In this document: positions 1-8,000 of the stretch, one piece after another
Layout of the letters: each line of letters begins with the position of its first letter
How positions within the stretch are numbered: the first letter of the stretch is position 1
Source: Bacteroidales bacterium
GTDB taxonomy: Bacteria > Bacteroidota > Bacteroidia > Bacteroidales > NBLH01
Assembly (NCBI GenBank): GCA_027083715.1
Contig: JALWNR010000589.1
Coordinates: 1 to 11,967 of the forward strand
DNA length: 11,967 nucleotides
Direction: 5' to 3'
The notes under the pieces: model-generated
The model's input: the letters and a program-made list of their open reading frames with translations, nothing else
Told to the model about the DNA's origin: nothing
Database searches by the model: none
Program-made: the position numbers and the translations under genes

Positions 1-48
1 CTAATAGTCAATTGGTTACAACAATAAATCATTCATAATAATGATAGT

Positions 49-894
49 TTACCGTTTAAAAAATTCATTTAAGCTAAAAGTTTCCTTTGCTCTTATGCCT
101 TTTTCTGTTTCTTGTAAGGTACAACATTCATTATATAAATCATGCTCAAAAAACAGAATATAATTATTTTCCATTGCATCATTAAAAAATCTTTTTCTAT
201 CTTCAAGAGTTACCAAAGGGCGTGTATCATAACTCATTATATAAGGTAAAGGTAAATGTGCTACCGAAGGAAACAAATCTGCAGTGTAGGCAAAATACTG
301 TCCGTTTACATTTACCACAGGGATTACTTGCCCGTCTGTATGTCCGTCAAAAAGTTTTACAAATACATTTGGAAATAATTCGTGCTCTTTCTCAAACAAA
401 TTTAGTACTCCCTGTTCCTGTAGAGGTAAAATATTCTCTTTTAAAAATGAAGCTCTTTCTCTGCGGTTAGGGTTTGTAGCCCACTCCCACTGCTGCTTGC
501 TGGTATGGTATGTTGCATTGGCAAAAGCAGGAACTAATTCGCCTTTTTTATCATATTTAACCGCTCCGCCCACATGATCAAAATGGAGATGCGTTAGAAT
601 AACATCTGTTATATCATCCGTGCTGTAACCATACTTGTGCAATGACTTTTCCAAGGTATCATCACCGTTCAGATAATAATGCTTTAAAAACTTTTCGTCT
701 TGTTTATTTCCAATTCCTGTATCAATTAATATTTTCCGGTCATCATCTACAATGAGCATACAACGCATTGCCCAATTACACAGGTTATTTTCATCGGCAG
801 GATATAACTTTTGCCACATTACTTTTGGCACAACACCAAACATGGCTCCACCATCCAATTTAAGATTTCCTGTTTCAATTGCATATATTTCCAT
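49..894 (-). CDS. YtnP-like metallo-beta-lactamase-fold hydrolase (putative lactonase)
   Basis: A 281-residue single-domain metallo-beta-lactamase-fold protein with no signal peptide, so probably cytoplasmic. The zinc motif HLHFDH lies at residues 102-107 (H102, H104, D106, H107). Further likely metal ligands are H185 in DGHTDGQ, D206 in TADLFPS and H251 in FFEHD. The ILIDTG strand at 55-60 is the usual one before the metal motif. The N-terminal LDGGAMFGVVPK stretch (13-24) and the length recall the Bacillus YtnP group, whose members include acyl-homoserine lactonases; this is recalled family knowledge, not a search. Ester or lactone hydrolysis is therefore plausible, but the substrate cannot be read from sequence. 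The start is the first ATG in frame and begins the conserved N-terminus. The gene follows the riboflavin synthase gene on the same strand, separated by 141 bases that contain a palindromic element and a possible promoter. Confidence 0.9.
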   Translation of the reverse strand: MEIYAIETGNLKLDGGAMFGVVPKVMWQKLYPADENNLCNWAMRCMLIVDDDRKILIDTGIGNKQDEKFLKHYYLNGDDTLEKSLHKYGYSTDDITDVILTHLHFDHVGGAVKYDKKGELVPAFANATYHTSKQQWEWATNPNRRERASFLKENILPLQEQGVLNLFEKEHELFPNVFVKLFDGHTDGQVIPVVNVNGQYFAYTADLFPSVAHLPLPYIMSYDTRPLVTLEDRKRFFNDAMENNYILFFEHDLYNECCTLQETEKGIRAKETFSLNEFFKR

Positions 895-918
895 AATAGT
901 TTGATTTAAAAAAAATTT

Positions 919-986
919 GGCTAAAGCCGGTTTATTTTATCATTTTCTCTCCCTATGCTAAAGGGCTAATGATTAGCTCCGGCTTT
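919..986 (-). repeat. Nested palindromic element, REP-like or structured 5' leader
   Basis: An outer inverted repeat AAAGCCGG (923-930) / CCGGCTTT (979-986) encloses two small hairpins: CCCT (951-954) / AGGG (962-965), and GCTAA (965-969) / TTAGC (973-977). The last two share base 965. The left edge has its own small palindrome, GGCTAAAGCC (919-928). On the minus strand a run of eight T (915-908) follows after seven bases. The layout resembles dispersed palindromic repeats of Bacteroidota intergenic regions, in which a GGCTAAAGCC edge, a C/G-rich hairpin and a CTAATGATTAG block recur; that resemblance is from memory. Alternatives are a terminator of the riboflavin synthase gene or a regulatory leader of the hydrolase gene. 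No FMN riboswitch motif is visible. Confidence 0.6.
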
Positions 987-1009
987 TAATACTAAACGAA
1001 TAGAGTATT

Positions 1010-1017
1010 CAAAACTA
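1010..1017 (-). promoter_or_regulatory. Candidate Bacteroidota -7 box for the hydrolase gene
   Basis: Read on the minus strand this is TAGTTTTG, an exact match to TAnnTTTG. Transcription would begin near 1003-1005, giving a leader of about 110 bases that includes the palindromic element. No good -33 box was found at the right distance, so the call rests on the -7 match alone. Confidence 0.35.
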
Positions 1018-1035
1018 CAGTATTATGCCAATAAA

Positions 1036-1632
1036 TTATTTATCCATATATTGCTTAACAATTTTTGCAATGTATTTTCCGATAATATCAAACTCCAGAT
1101 TTACCACAGTTCCTTCTTTAAAATTATGAAAATTTGTAATATCATAGGTAAAAGGAATAATTGCCACCTGAAACGAGTTGTCTTTTGAATTTACCACGGT
1201 TAAACTTACTCCGTTTACTGATATTGAACCCTTTTCAACCGTAATATTACCTTTTGTCGGGTCGTACTCAAAAGTATAGTACCAGCTCCCGTCCACTTCC
1301 TCAACTTTTGTGCATACGGCAGTTTGATCTACATGCCCTTGAACAATATGTCCATCTAATAAGCTATCGGGCTTCATGCTACGCTCCAGATTTACTTCAT
1401 CGCCTACTTTGAGCAAGCCCAGATTTGATTTTATCAAAGTTTCCTGAATGGCGGTTACCGTATAGGTTTTATCCGTAACATCCACAACAGTAAGGCAAAC
1501 TCCATTGTGCGATACGCTTTGATCTATTTTTAATTCATTTACAAACGAACATTCAAGGGTGAAATGAATATTCTCTTGTTCTTTTCTTATTGCTACTACT
1601 TTTCCGGTTTCTTCTACTATTCCTGAAAACAT
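1036..1632 (-). CDS. ribE: Riboflavin synthase alpha chain
   Basis: This 198-residue protein catalyses the last step of riboflavin synthesis, dismutation of two 6,7-dimethyl-8-ribityllumazine molecules to riboflavin plus a pyrimidinedione that is recycled. It has the diagnostic MFSGIVEETG N-terminus and two tandem lumazine-binding barrels, shown by the paired motifs SHNGVCLTV (41-49) and SVNGVSLTV (138-146). The linker motif LDGHIVQGHVD (92-102) carries the conserved histidines H95 and H100, and C46 lies in the first barrel where the E. coli enzyme has its active-site cysteine. The C-terminal FDIIGKYIAKIV helix matches the trimerisation helix of the family. Length is normal. The ATG is fixed because MFSGIVE is the true N-terminus of the family. 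The gene is also called ribC or ribB in other systems. It is transcribed divergently from tetR, and the short leader leaves no room for an FMN riboswitch. Confidence 0.96.
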   Translation of the reverse strand: MFSGIVEETGKVVAIRKEQENIHFTLECSFVNELKIDQSVSHNGVCLTVVDVTDKTYTVTAIQETLIKSNLGLLKVGDEVNLERSMKPDSLLDGHIVQGHVDQTAVCTKVEEVDGSWYYTFEYDPTKGNITVEKGSISVNGVSLTVVNSKDNSFQVAIIPFTYDITNFHNFKEGTVVNLEFDIIGKYIAKIVKQYMDK

Positions 1633-1666
1633 ATAGTTTATTTTAAATTGTTTACTGAATGAGGGA

Positions 1667-1695
1667 CAAAATTATAACAAATTAATGAATTCAGA
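1667..1695 (-). promoter_or_regulatory. Candidate promoter of the riboflavin synthase gene
   Basis: On the minus strand, TAATTTTG at 1674-1667 matches the Bacteroidota -7 consensus TAnnTTTG exactly. A -33-like TCTG (three of four matching TTTG) lies at 1695-1692 with a 17-base spacer. The predicted transcript starts near 1660-1662, leaving a leader of about 30 bases. The -33 overlaps the left arm of the dyad at 1689-1711. Confidence 0.5.
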
Positions 1696-1711
1696 ATAAA
1701 GAATCCTGAAT
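1689..1711. promoter_or_regulatory. Dyad ATTCAG-N11-CTGAAT in the divergent promoter region
   Basis: The perfect six-base arms are ATTCAG (1689-1694) and CTGAAT (1706-1711). The left arm overlaps the candidate -33 box of the riboflavin synthase promoter. It could be a regulator site, but AT-rich DNA gives such arms by chance often enough that the call is weak. Confidence 0.25.
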
Positions 1712-1743
1712 ATGTGCCTTATAACAGGCAAAAAGAAAACTCT

Positions 1744-1771
1744 GGAAACAAAAAAATTAAAAAAAGTTTCC
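1744..1771. promoter_or_regulatory. Candidate operator of the TetR regulator
   Basis: The perfect inverted repeat GGAAAC (1744-1749) / GTTTCC (1766-1771) surrounds a 16-base A/T spacer, 28 bases in all. Its right arm covers the candidate -33 box of the tetR promoter (1767-1770), the position expected for autorepression. TetR-family proteins commonly bind palindromes next to their own gene. The wide spacer is unusual for a single dimer, so two dimers or chance remain possible. Confidence 0.35.
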
Positions 1772-1798
1772 GCAGTTTAAAAAGTTTTATTAGTTTTG
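1767..1798 (+). promoter_or_regulatory. Promoter of the tetR-efflux cluster
   Basis: TAGTTTTG at 1791-1798 is an exact TAnnTTTG -7 box, with TTTC (three of four) at 1767-1770 as -33 box and a 20-base spacer. In Bacteroidota transcription starts a few bases past the -7 box, here about 1803-1805, which coincides with the tetR start codon at 1803. The transcript may therefore be leaderless or nearly so. Confidence 0.6.
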
Positions 1799-1802
1799 CG
1801 CC

Positions 1803-2402
1803 ATGGAATTAAACGAAATACTATCACGAACCTTTGAATTATACCATAAATATGCAATTAAAAGTGTAACTATGGATGATGTTGCCCGTGAACTGGGTAT
1901 ATCAAAAAAAACATTGTATCAGCATGTTGCAAATAAATCGGAATTGGTTGAAATGGTTGTTCGAAGCGAAATGGAAAAAGCAGCTCAAAAACACATGAGT
2001 ATCCAGCAAATGAATTTAAATGCCATTGAAGAGCTTTTTGAAGTAAGCAAAATGATGAATGAGCATTTAAAAAGGCACAATCCGGCACTTTATTATGATT
2101 TGCGTAAATATTATCCGAAATTTTATCACGAAATACGTAAACATAAGCGTGAAAAGGCTTATGAGTCAGTACTTAGAAACCTGAAAAAAGGTATTTCCGA
2201 AGGTTTATATCGTAAAGAGATTAAGGTTGAAATTATAGCAAAACTCTATATTTCGCGTATCGAACAAAATTATGAGGAAAATATTTTTTCAATTGAAGAA
2301 GTTACTTCAATCGAAGTTTTTAATGAAATACTAATATATCACCTGCACGGTATCTGTAACGAAAAAGGACTGGAAATTTTAAGAAAAAAACTAAATAACT
2401 AA
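1803..2402 (+). CDS. TetR/AcrR-family transcriptional regulator
   Basis: A 199-residue cytoplasmic DNA-binding protein. The N-terminal TetR_N domain covers about residues 3-50. Its helix-turn-helix runs over 24-42, with MDDVARELGIS followed by KKTLYQHVANKSELV, closely matching the family pattern. The C-terminal part (about 55-199) is helical and divergent, as is normal for the ligand-binding and dimer domain, so the inducer cannot be predicted. The next in-frame methionine (24) would delete the first helix, so the ATG at 1803 is the right start even though the -7 promoter box lies only four bases upstream. The gene heads the TolC-MFP-RND cluster on the same strand, with 43 bases before the next gene. 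It is most likely the local repressor of itself and of the pump, responding to a pump substrate. Confidence 0.9.
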   Translation: MELNEILSRTFELYHKYAIKSVTMDDVARELGISKKTLYQHVANKSELVEMVVRSEMEKAAQKHMSIQQMNLNAIEELFEVSKMMNEHLKRHNPALYYDLRKYYPKFYHEIRKHKREKAYESVLRNLKKGISEGLYRKEIKVEIIAKLYISRIEQNYEENIFSIEEVTSIEVFNEILIYHLHGICNEKGLEILRKKLNN

Positions 2403-2445
2403 ATATTCAATAAAATATTAATAATCGGTAACTTAAAAATTAGAA

Positions 2446-3792
2446 ATGAAAAAATTTATTATTTTAAATATTCTTGCACTATGGTTTGGCGCAAATAGGA
2501 TATGTGCACAAATAGACAGTGTTCCGACAACACACTATTTATCTTTGGATGATGCAAAAAACTATGCTATCGAACATAATTATCAAAACAAAAACTCAGC
2601 CATTGATAAAAAGATTTCGGAAAAACAACAATGGGAATACATAGCAATAGGTTTCCCTCAATTAAATGCAACGGCAGAATATAAAAACATGCTCAACCTG
2701 CCAACCTCTCTGCTCCCCGGCGAAATTGTAGGCAGACCGGGTGAGTATATTCCTGTGCAATTTGGTCAGCAGCACAATGCAAGTTGGGGAGTTACGGCTA
2801 CTCAGCTGATTTTTAACGGTTCGTACATTGTGGGAGTAGAAGCATCCAAAATTCTTACAGAACTAGCAAAACAAAACTATACAAAATCAAGCCTTTCAAT
2901 TAAAGAAACGGTTACAAAATCATATTATCTTGTTTTAATTGCCGAAGAGAGCAAAAAAATACTGGAAGAAACTAAGCTTAATTTTGAAAATTTGTTAAAA
3001 GAGATAAAAGAGAGTCATCGCCTGGGATTTGTGGAAGATATCGATGTAGATCAATTGCGTCTTACTAAGCAAAATAATGATAATACAATTATTTCCGTAG
3101 ATAATCAGATTAAACTGGCGTATCGTTTATTAAAATATCAGCTGGGAATAGATTATAACGATGATATTGTTTTAACCGACAGTCTTGAGCGGTTTGTGGA
3201 AAACATCAACGAGCCGTTTCTTATGGGCGAACAACTGGAGTTAAACAAAAATATTGATTATCAAATTATGCAATCGCAGGAAGGTTTAAAACTTTCAGCA
3301 TTAAAAAATGAAAAATCACAATATTTGCCACAAATTTCAGGCTTTTTAAGCTATTCGCAAAATGCTTATGACAATAGCTTTTCTCAATTATTTTCTAAAT
3401 GGTACACTACAAATATTATTGGTATCCAAATTAACATTCCGATTTTTTCAAGCGGTATGAGAAATGCAAAAGTACAACAAGCCAAGCTTAATTTGGAAAA
3501 AATAAGAAACAGTAAAGCCGAGTTAGAACAAGGTTTAAATCTTCAGGTTGAACAATTACGAAGCAATTACATTAATGCAAAGTTAAAATTTGAAAATGAA
3601 AAATGGAATATGGAATTATCAAAAAAGATAAATACCAAAACCGAAAAAAAATACAAACAAGGAATGGCTTCTGCCAACGATTTAATGCTTACGCAAAATC
3701 AATATTTACAGGCATTAAACAACTACTATCAAGCACTTTCACAACTATTATCTGTTAGTACTGAATTAAATTATCTTTTACAAAAAAATTAA
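2446..3792 (+). CDS. TolC-like outer-membrane efflux protein
   Basis: A 448-residue outer-membrane channel subunit. The first 21 residues form a signal peptide (MKK, hydrophobic core, ICA) with likely cleavage before Q22. The mature protein has the two-repeat pattern of the outer-membrane efflux protein family, each repeat with long amphipathic helices. The first starts at LSLDDAKNYAIEHN (32-45); the second follows residue 240 and includes LPQISGFLSY and INIPIFSSGMRNAKVQQA. The final third, rich in Q, N, E and K, is the usual helical barrel segment ending in LLSVSTELNYLL. Trimers would form the exit duct from periplasm to outside. The adaptor and RND permease genes follow on the same strand, so this is the third component of the same pump. 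Length is typical for TolC relatives of Bacteroidota. Confidence 0.92.
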   Translation: MKKFIILNILALWFGANRICAQIDSVPTTHYLSLDDAKNYAIEHNYQNKNSAIDKKISEKQQWEYIAIGFPQLNATAEYKNMLNLPTSLLPGEIVGRPGEYIPVQFGQQHNASWGVTATQLIFNGSYIVGVEASKILTELAKQNYTKSSLSIKETVTKSYYLVLIAEESKKILEETKLNFENLLKEIKESHRLGFVEDIDVDQLRLTKQNNDNTIISVDNQIKLAYRLLKYQLGIDYNDDIVLTDSLERFVENINEPFLMGEQLELNKNIDYQIMQSQEGLKLSALKNEKSQYLPQISGFLSYSQNAYDNSFSQLFSKWYTTNIIGIQINIPIFSSGMRNAKVQQAKLNLEKIRNSKAELEQGLNLQVEQLRSNYINAKLKFENEKWNMELSKKINTKTEKKYKQGMASANDLMLTQNQYLQALNNYYQALSQLLSVSTELNYLLQKN

Positions 3793-3857
3793 CAAGGTAA
3801 TTTAAAAATAATCTTATACAAATCATCTAATAACAGAACAATTTAACAATTCATACA

Positions 3858-4991
3858 ATGAAAAAATTAATAACAATCATTATCATAAGTACATTTTTTG
3901 CTTGCGGGCAATCAAATGATCCGAAAAGCATTAAAAAACAAATTGTTGAATACAAAAGTCAAATTACCGACTTGGAAAACAAAATTGACGAATTAAACAC
4001 AAAATTAAAGCAACAAGGAGTAAATGCAAACACTGTAAAACGTATAAGAGTGAAAACCCAACGAGTAGAGCCGGTACATTTTGCTCATTATGTAGATGCT
4101 GTTGCATCTCTTGAGGCAGTAAATAGTGCATTTATCAGTCCTGAAATTAGTGGTCAAGTTAAAACCATACATGTTCGTGAAGGTAATTATGTGAAAAAAG
4201 GACAATTGTTGGTTTCCTTAAATTCAGATATTATCCAAAGCAATATTAAAGAGCTGGAAACCAATCTTGAACTGGCAAAAACGCTCTTCAGAAAACAGGA
4301 AGAACTGTGGAAACAGCAAATTGGTTCTGAGATACAATATCTGGAAGCTAAAAACAAAAAAGAAGGCTTGGAAAGTAAATTAAACAGCCTTTATATTCAG
4401 CTGGCAAAATCTAAAATTAAAGCACCCATTAACGGCATTGTTGATTTAATTAATATAAAAGAAGGAGAATTAGCCATGCCTGGTGCACAAATTATCCAAA
4501 TGGTAAATATTTCCACTTTTTATGTAAATGCTGATGTGTCGGAAAAATTTATTTCGGTAATTAAAAAAGGCAGTCCTTTAAAAGTTAGTTTTCCCAGCTT
4601 CCCTGATTGGAAAATTGATACAAAAATATACCGCATAGGAAATGTAATCAACCAATCAAACCGGACATTCAGAGTACAAGCTAAAATTTCAAACAACAAT
4701 AATATGCTCAAACCCAATATGTTGTCAAAAATCACATTCCTTGATTTTGAAGTAAAAAAAGCACTGGTTGTTCCTTCAATCATCATTAAAAAGGATTTTA
4801 AAGGAAACTATTTATATATTGTTGCTAAGGATAAAAACGGATACATTGCACAAAAAAAATATGTAAAAACTTCTCTCTCCAATGATGAGGGTACTATGAT
4901 TACAGAAGGAATTACCCAAGGCGATCAGGTAATTGTCAAAGGATATAATCTGGTAAAAGACGGTATTGCAATTGATGTAATTGACAATTAA
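3858..4991 (+). CDS. RND efflux periplasmic adaptor (membrane-fusion protein), lipoprotein
   Basis: A 377-residue adaptor linking the inner-membrane pump to the TolC channel. The N-terminus MKKLITIIIISTFFACGQS ends in a lipobox with C16 as the lipidated residue. Residues 24-52 form a heptad-like coiled coil rich in K, E, I and L, an addition ahead of the usual domains. A first lipoyl half-motif, ISPEISGQVKTIHVREGNYV, lies at 93-112. A helical hairpin follows at about 122-185, and the second half-motif IKAPINGIVDLINIKEGELA at 187-206. The beta-barrel domain is about 215-295, with the membrane-proximal domain at the end (LVVPSIIIK, then GITQGDQVIVKG at 351-362). The gene lies 65 bases after the TolC-like gene and 80 bases before the permease gene, the standard order. 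Substrate specificity is not readable. Confidence 0.92.
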   Translation: MKKLITIIIISTFFACGQSNDPKSIKKQIVEYKSQITDLENKIDELNTKLKQQGVNANTVKRIRVKTQRVEPVHFAHYVDAVASLEAVNSAFISPEISGQVKTIHVREGNYVKKGQLLVSLNSDIIQSNIKELETNLELAKTLFRKQEELWKQQIGSEIQYLEAKNKKEGLESKLNSLYIQLAKSKIKAPINGIVDLINIKEGELAMPGAQIIQMVNISTFYVNADVSEKFISVIKKGSPLKVSFPSFPDWKIDTKIYRIGNVINQSNRTFRVQAKISNNNNMLKPNMLSKITFLDFEVKKALVVPSIIIKKDFKGNYLYIVAKDKNGYIAQKKYVKTSLSNDEGTMITEGITQGDQVIVKGYNLVKDGIAIDVIDN

Positions 4992-5071
4992 ATATTTTTC
5001 AAATTTACAATCATACTAAACACGGATTAAAATGAATCACGTGTCCCAATAAAACAGTAAAGAACAAATCC

Positions 5072-8000
5072 ATGAACGATAAAGAAAAAAATATAACCCG
5101 GGAATTTGGACTAACAACTTACGCACTTAAAAATAAAAATACCATATTTTTAATCACCTTTGCGATTATTCTTTTCGGAATAACATCTTATTTATCACTC
5201 CCAAAAGAATTAATGCCCGAGGTAAATATTCCCACAATCATCATCCAAACCGTATATCCGGGGAATCCGCCGGCTGATATGGAAAATCTGGTAACCAAAG
5301 TAATCGAAAAAGAAATCAAAACCATAAAAGGCATTGACGATATTAAATCTACATCCAGTCAGGATGTTTCAATGATTATTATCGAATTTAATTTTGATGT
5401 TGATATAAAAGATGCTTTGCAGGATGTAAAAGATGCCGTGGACAAGGCAAAAAGCGACCTGCCCGATGATTTACCACAAGATCCAATCGTAAATGACATT
5501 GATTTATCCGAAATGCCGGTAATCAACATCAACCTTTCGGGAGATTTTAGTTTGGAAGAGTTGAAAGATTATGCCGAGTTTTTACAGGACGAGATTGAAA
5601 CCGTTTATGAAATATCAAAAGTAAACATTAAAGGTATTGAAGACAGAGAACTGCAAATTAATGTAGATCCGCTAAAACTGGATGCTTTTCTGCTGAGTTT
5701 TACCGATATTGAAAATGCAATTAATTCAGAAAACGTATCAATTTCGGGTGGTGAAATTAAAATGGGGAATATCCGTCGTTCTATTCGTGTAGTTGGTGAA
5801 TATAAAAGCATCAAAGAAATTAAAAATACAATTGTAAAATCCGATAAAGGAAATATTGTATATTTACGCGATGTGGCTGATGTGGTTGATACTTACGCGG
5901 AGCCTAAAAGTTTTGCCCGCTTGGATAAACAACCTGTAGTATCCTTACAAGTTATTAAAAAAAGTGGCGAAAACCTACTAAGTGCAGTAGATCAAATAAA
6001 CGAAATTTTAAAAGAAGGTTACAAAACAGGAGACTTAAGTCCTTCATTAAAAATTACCATTACCAACGACCAATCCAAACGTGTACGCGACCAACTTACT
6101 AACCTCTGGAACAGTATGATTATGGGCGTTATTTTTGTAGTACTTGTACTTTTCTTTTTTCTGGGTTTGCGTAATGCTCTGTTTGTTGGTATTGCCATCC
6201 CTATGTCAATGTTGCTTTCCTTTGCCATTTTATCTGTTTTGGGGGCAACCATTAACATGATGGTATTGTTTTCACTAATTCTGGCTCTAGGTATGCTGGT
6301 AGATAATGCCATCGTTGTTATCGAAAATATTTATCGTTTTCTTGATCGCGGATACTCTGTTTTTGAAGCTGCAAAACTTGCCGTAGGAGAAATTGCTTTA
6401 GCAATTATTTCCTCAACAGCAACCACTCTGGCAGCATTTTTTCCTTTATTGTTCTGGAACGATATTATGGGCGAATTTATGAAATACATGCCCATAACCC
6501 TTATTGTGGTTCTTTCATCATCTTTATTTGTAGCATTGGTAATTGTGCCTGTGTTTACCATTACTTTTATTAAAGAAGGTAAAGAAACCCGACCAAATAA
6601 AAAGAAAAATTTAATTATCGCATTTTCACTTATCGCATTTTCAGTAATATTTTACTTCTCAAAATCATTCGGAATTGCTAATATGATAATGCTTCTTGCA
6701 GTATTAATTCTCTTAAATTTATTCATTCTTTTCGATTTATCTGTTTGGTTCCAGAACGTGGCACTTAGCAAAATGGAAAATTGGTATTTAAAGCTTATCC
6801 AATATTCCTTAAAAGGCAACAATCCTAAAATATTTTTAGCATTTACCGTATTTTTATTGTTTGCAACCATGATATTTTTGCAAATGCGCGATGTTGATGT
6901 TGATTTCTTTCCGAAAACCGATCCGCAATACGTGAATGTAATTACAGAATTTCCGATTGGAACAGATGTTACCGTAACCGATTCGGTGGTAAATCATATC
7001 GAAGATGATATAATCCGAATACTAAAACCCTATAAACACTTGATTGAGTCAATGCTTACAACAGTAGGTAAAGGGGCAAAACGTGAACAGGATATAGAAA
7101 TGGGAAACACTCCCAATAAATCAATTACCACCATTAACTTTATCGACTACGAATTTCGACAAGGAGTTTCTACAACCGACATATTAAAAGTATTAACCGA
7201 CTCATTATCCGACAAATATACAGGTATTGAAATATTTATTGAACAAAACCGTATGGGACCTCCAGCAGGATATCCGGTTAATATTGAAGTAAAAGGAAAC
7301 GATATTTATCAATTAGTTGCCATTACCGATAGCATGGAAATGATGATAAACAAAGCCGGTATTGAAGGAATCGAAGGTTTTAAAATCGATATTGAAACAG
7401 GAAATCCTGAACTTTTAGTAAATATTGACCGTGATAAAGCCCGCCGCTTCGGACTTTCAACTTTTACAATTGCCATGGCTATTCGTACTGCTCTTTTCGG
7501 AAAAGAACTTTCGGATTATAAAGGCAGAGAAGATGATTACCCGATACAGTTGCGTTTTAAACAACAATACCGTTACAACCTTTCTTCACTACTAAATCAA
7601 AAAATTACTTTCCGAAATAAACAAGGAAAACTAATGCAAGTACCTATTTCATCAGTGGCAGACATTACTTACAGTACAAGTTTCGGGAGTATTAAACGAA
7701 AAGATTTGGACAGAGTGGTTACCTTGTATTCAAACGTAAAAGCCGGCTACAATGCCAACAGGATTAACGAGCAGATTAAAAAAACTTTAAAAAAATACCA
7801 TCTGCCACATGGATACGAATATGAATTTACAGGTGAACAAAAAGAACAGGCAAAAACCATGAAATTCCTAATGACTGCATTAATGGCAGCTATATTATTG
7901 ATTACAATAATCTTAGTAACACAATTTAACTCTTTTGTAAAGCCTGGAATAATTATTGCCAGCGTACTTTTTAGTACAATTGGAGTATTTGGTGGTATCG

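Larger units (their letters stand above)
895..1035. other. Intergenic region between riboflavin synthase and hydrolase genes
   Basis: These 141 noncoding bases separate two minus-strand genes. They contain an exact minus-strand TAnnTTTG box near 1010-1017, a nested palindromic element at about 919-986, and a run of eight T on the minus strand (915-908) just before the hydrolase start. They could serve as terminator of the upstream gene, leader of the downstream gene, or both. Confidence 0.7.

Noticed and set aside
28..45. Small hairpin ATCATT/AATGAT after the hydrolase gene
   Set aside because: All but two paired bases are A/T, no T-run follows on the minus strand, and such dyads are frequent by chance in this composition.
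222..470. Plus-strand open frame of 82 codons
   Set aside because: It lies wholly inside the hydrolase gene on the other strand, lacks recognisable motifs, and is a shadow frame.
1633..1666. Possible FMN riboswitch ahead of the riboflavin synthase gene
   Set aside because: The predicted leader is about 30 bases, far too short, and none of the conserved FMN riboswitch blocks are present.
1870..2088. Minus-strand open frame inside tetR
   Set aside because: It is antisense to the clear TetR DNA-binding domain and has no motif.
5021..5044. ACACG/CGTGT arms in the adaptor-permease gap as a regulatory site
   Set aside because: The arms are five bases and widely spaced within a co-directional cluster, and no promoter box accompanies them.
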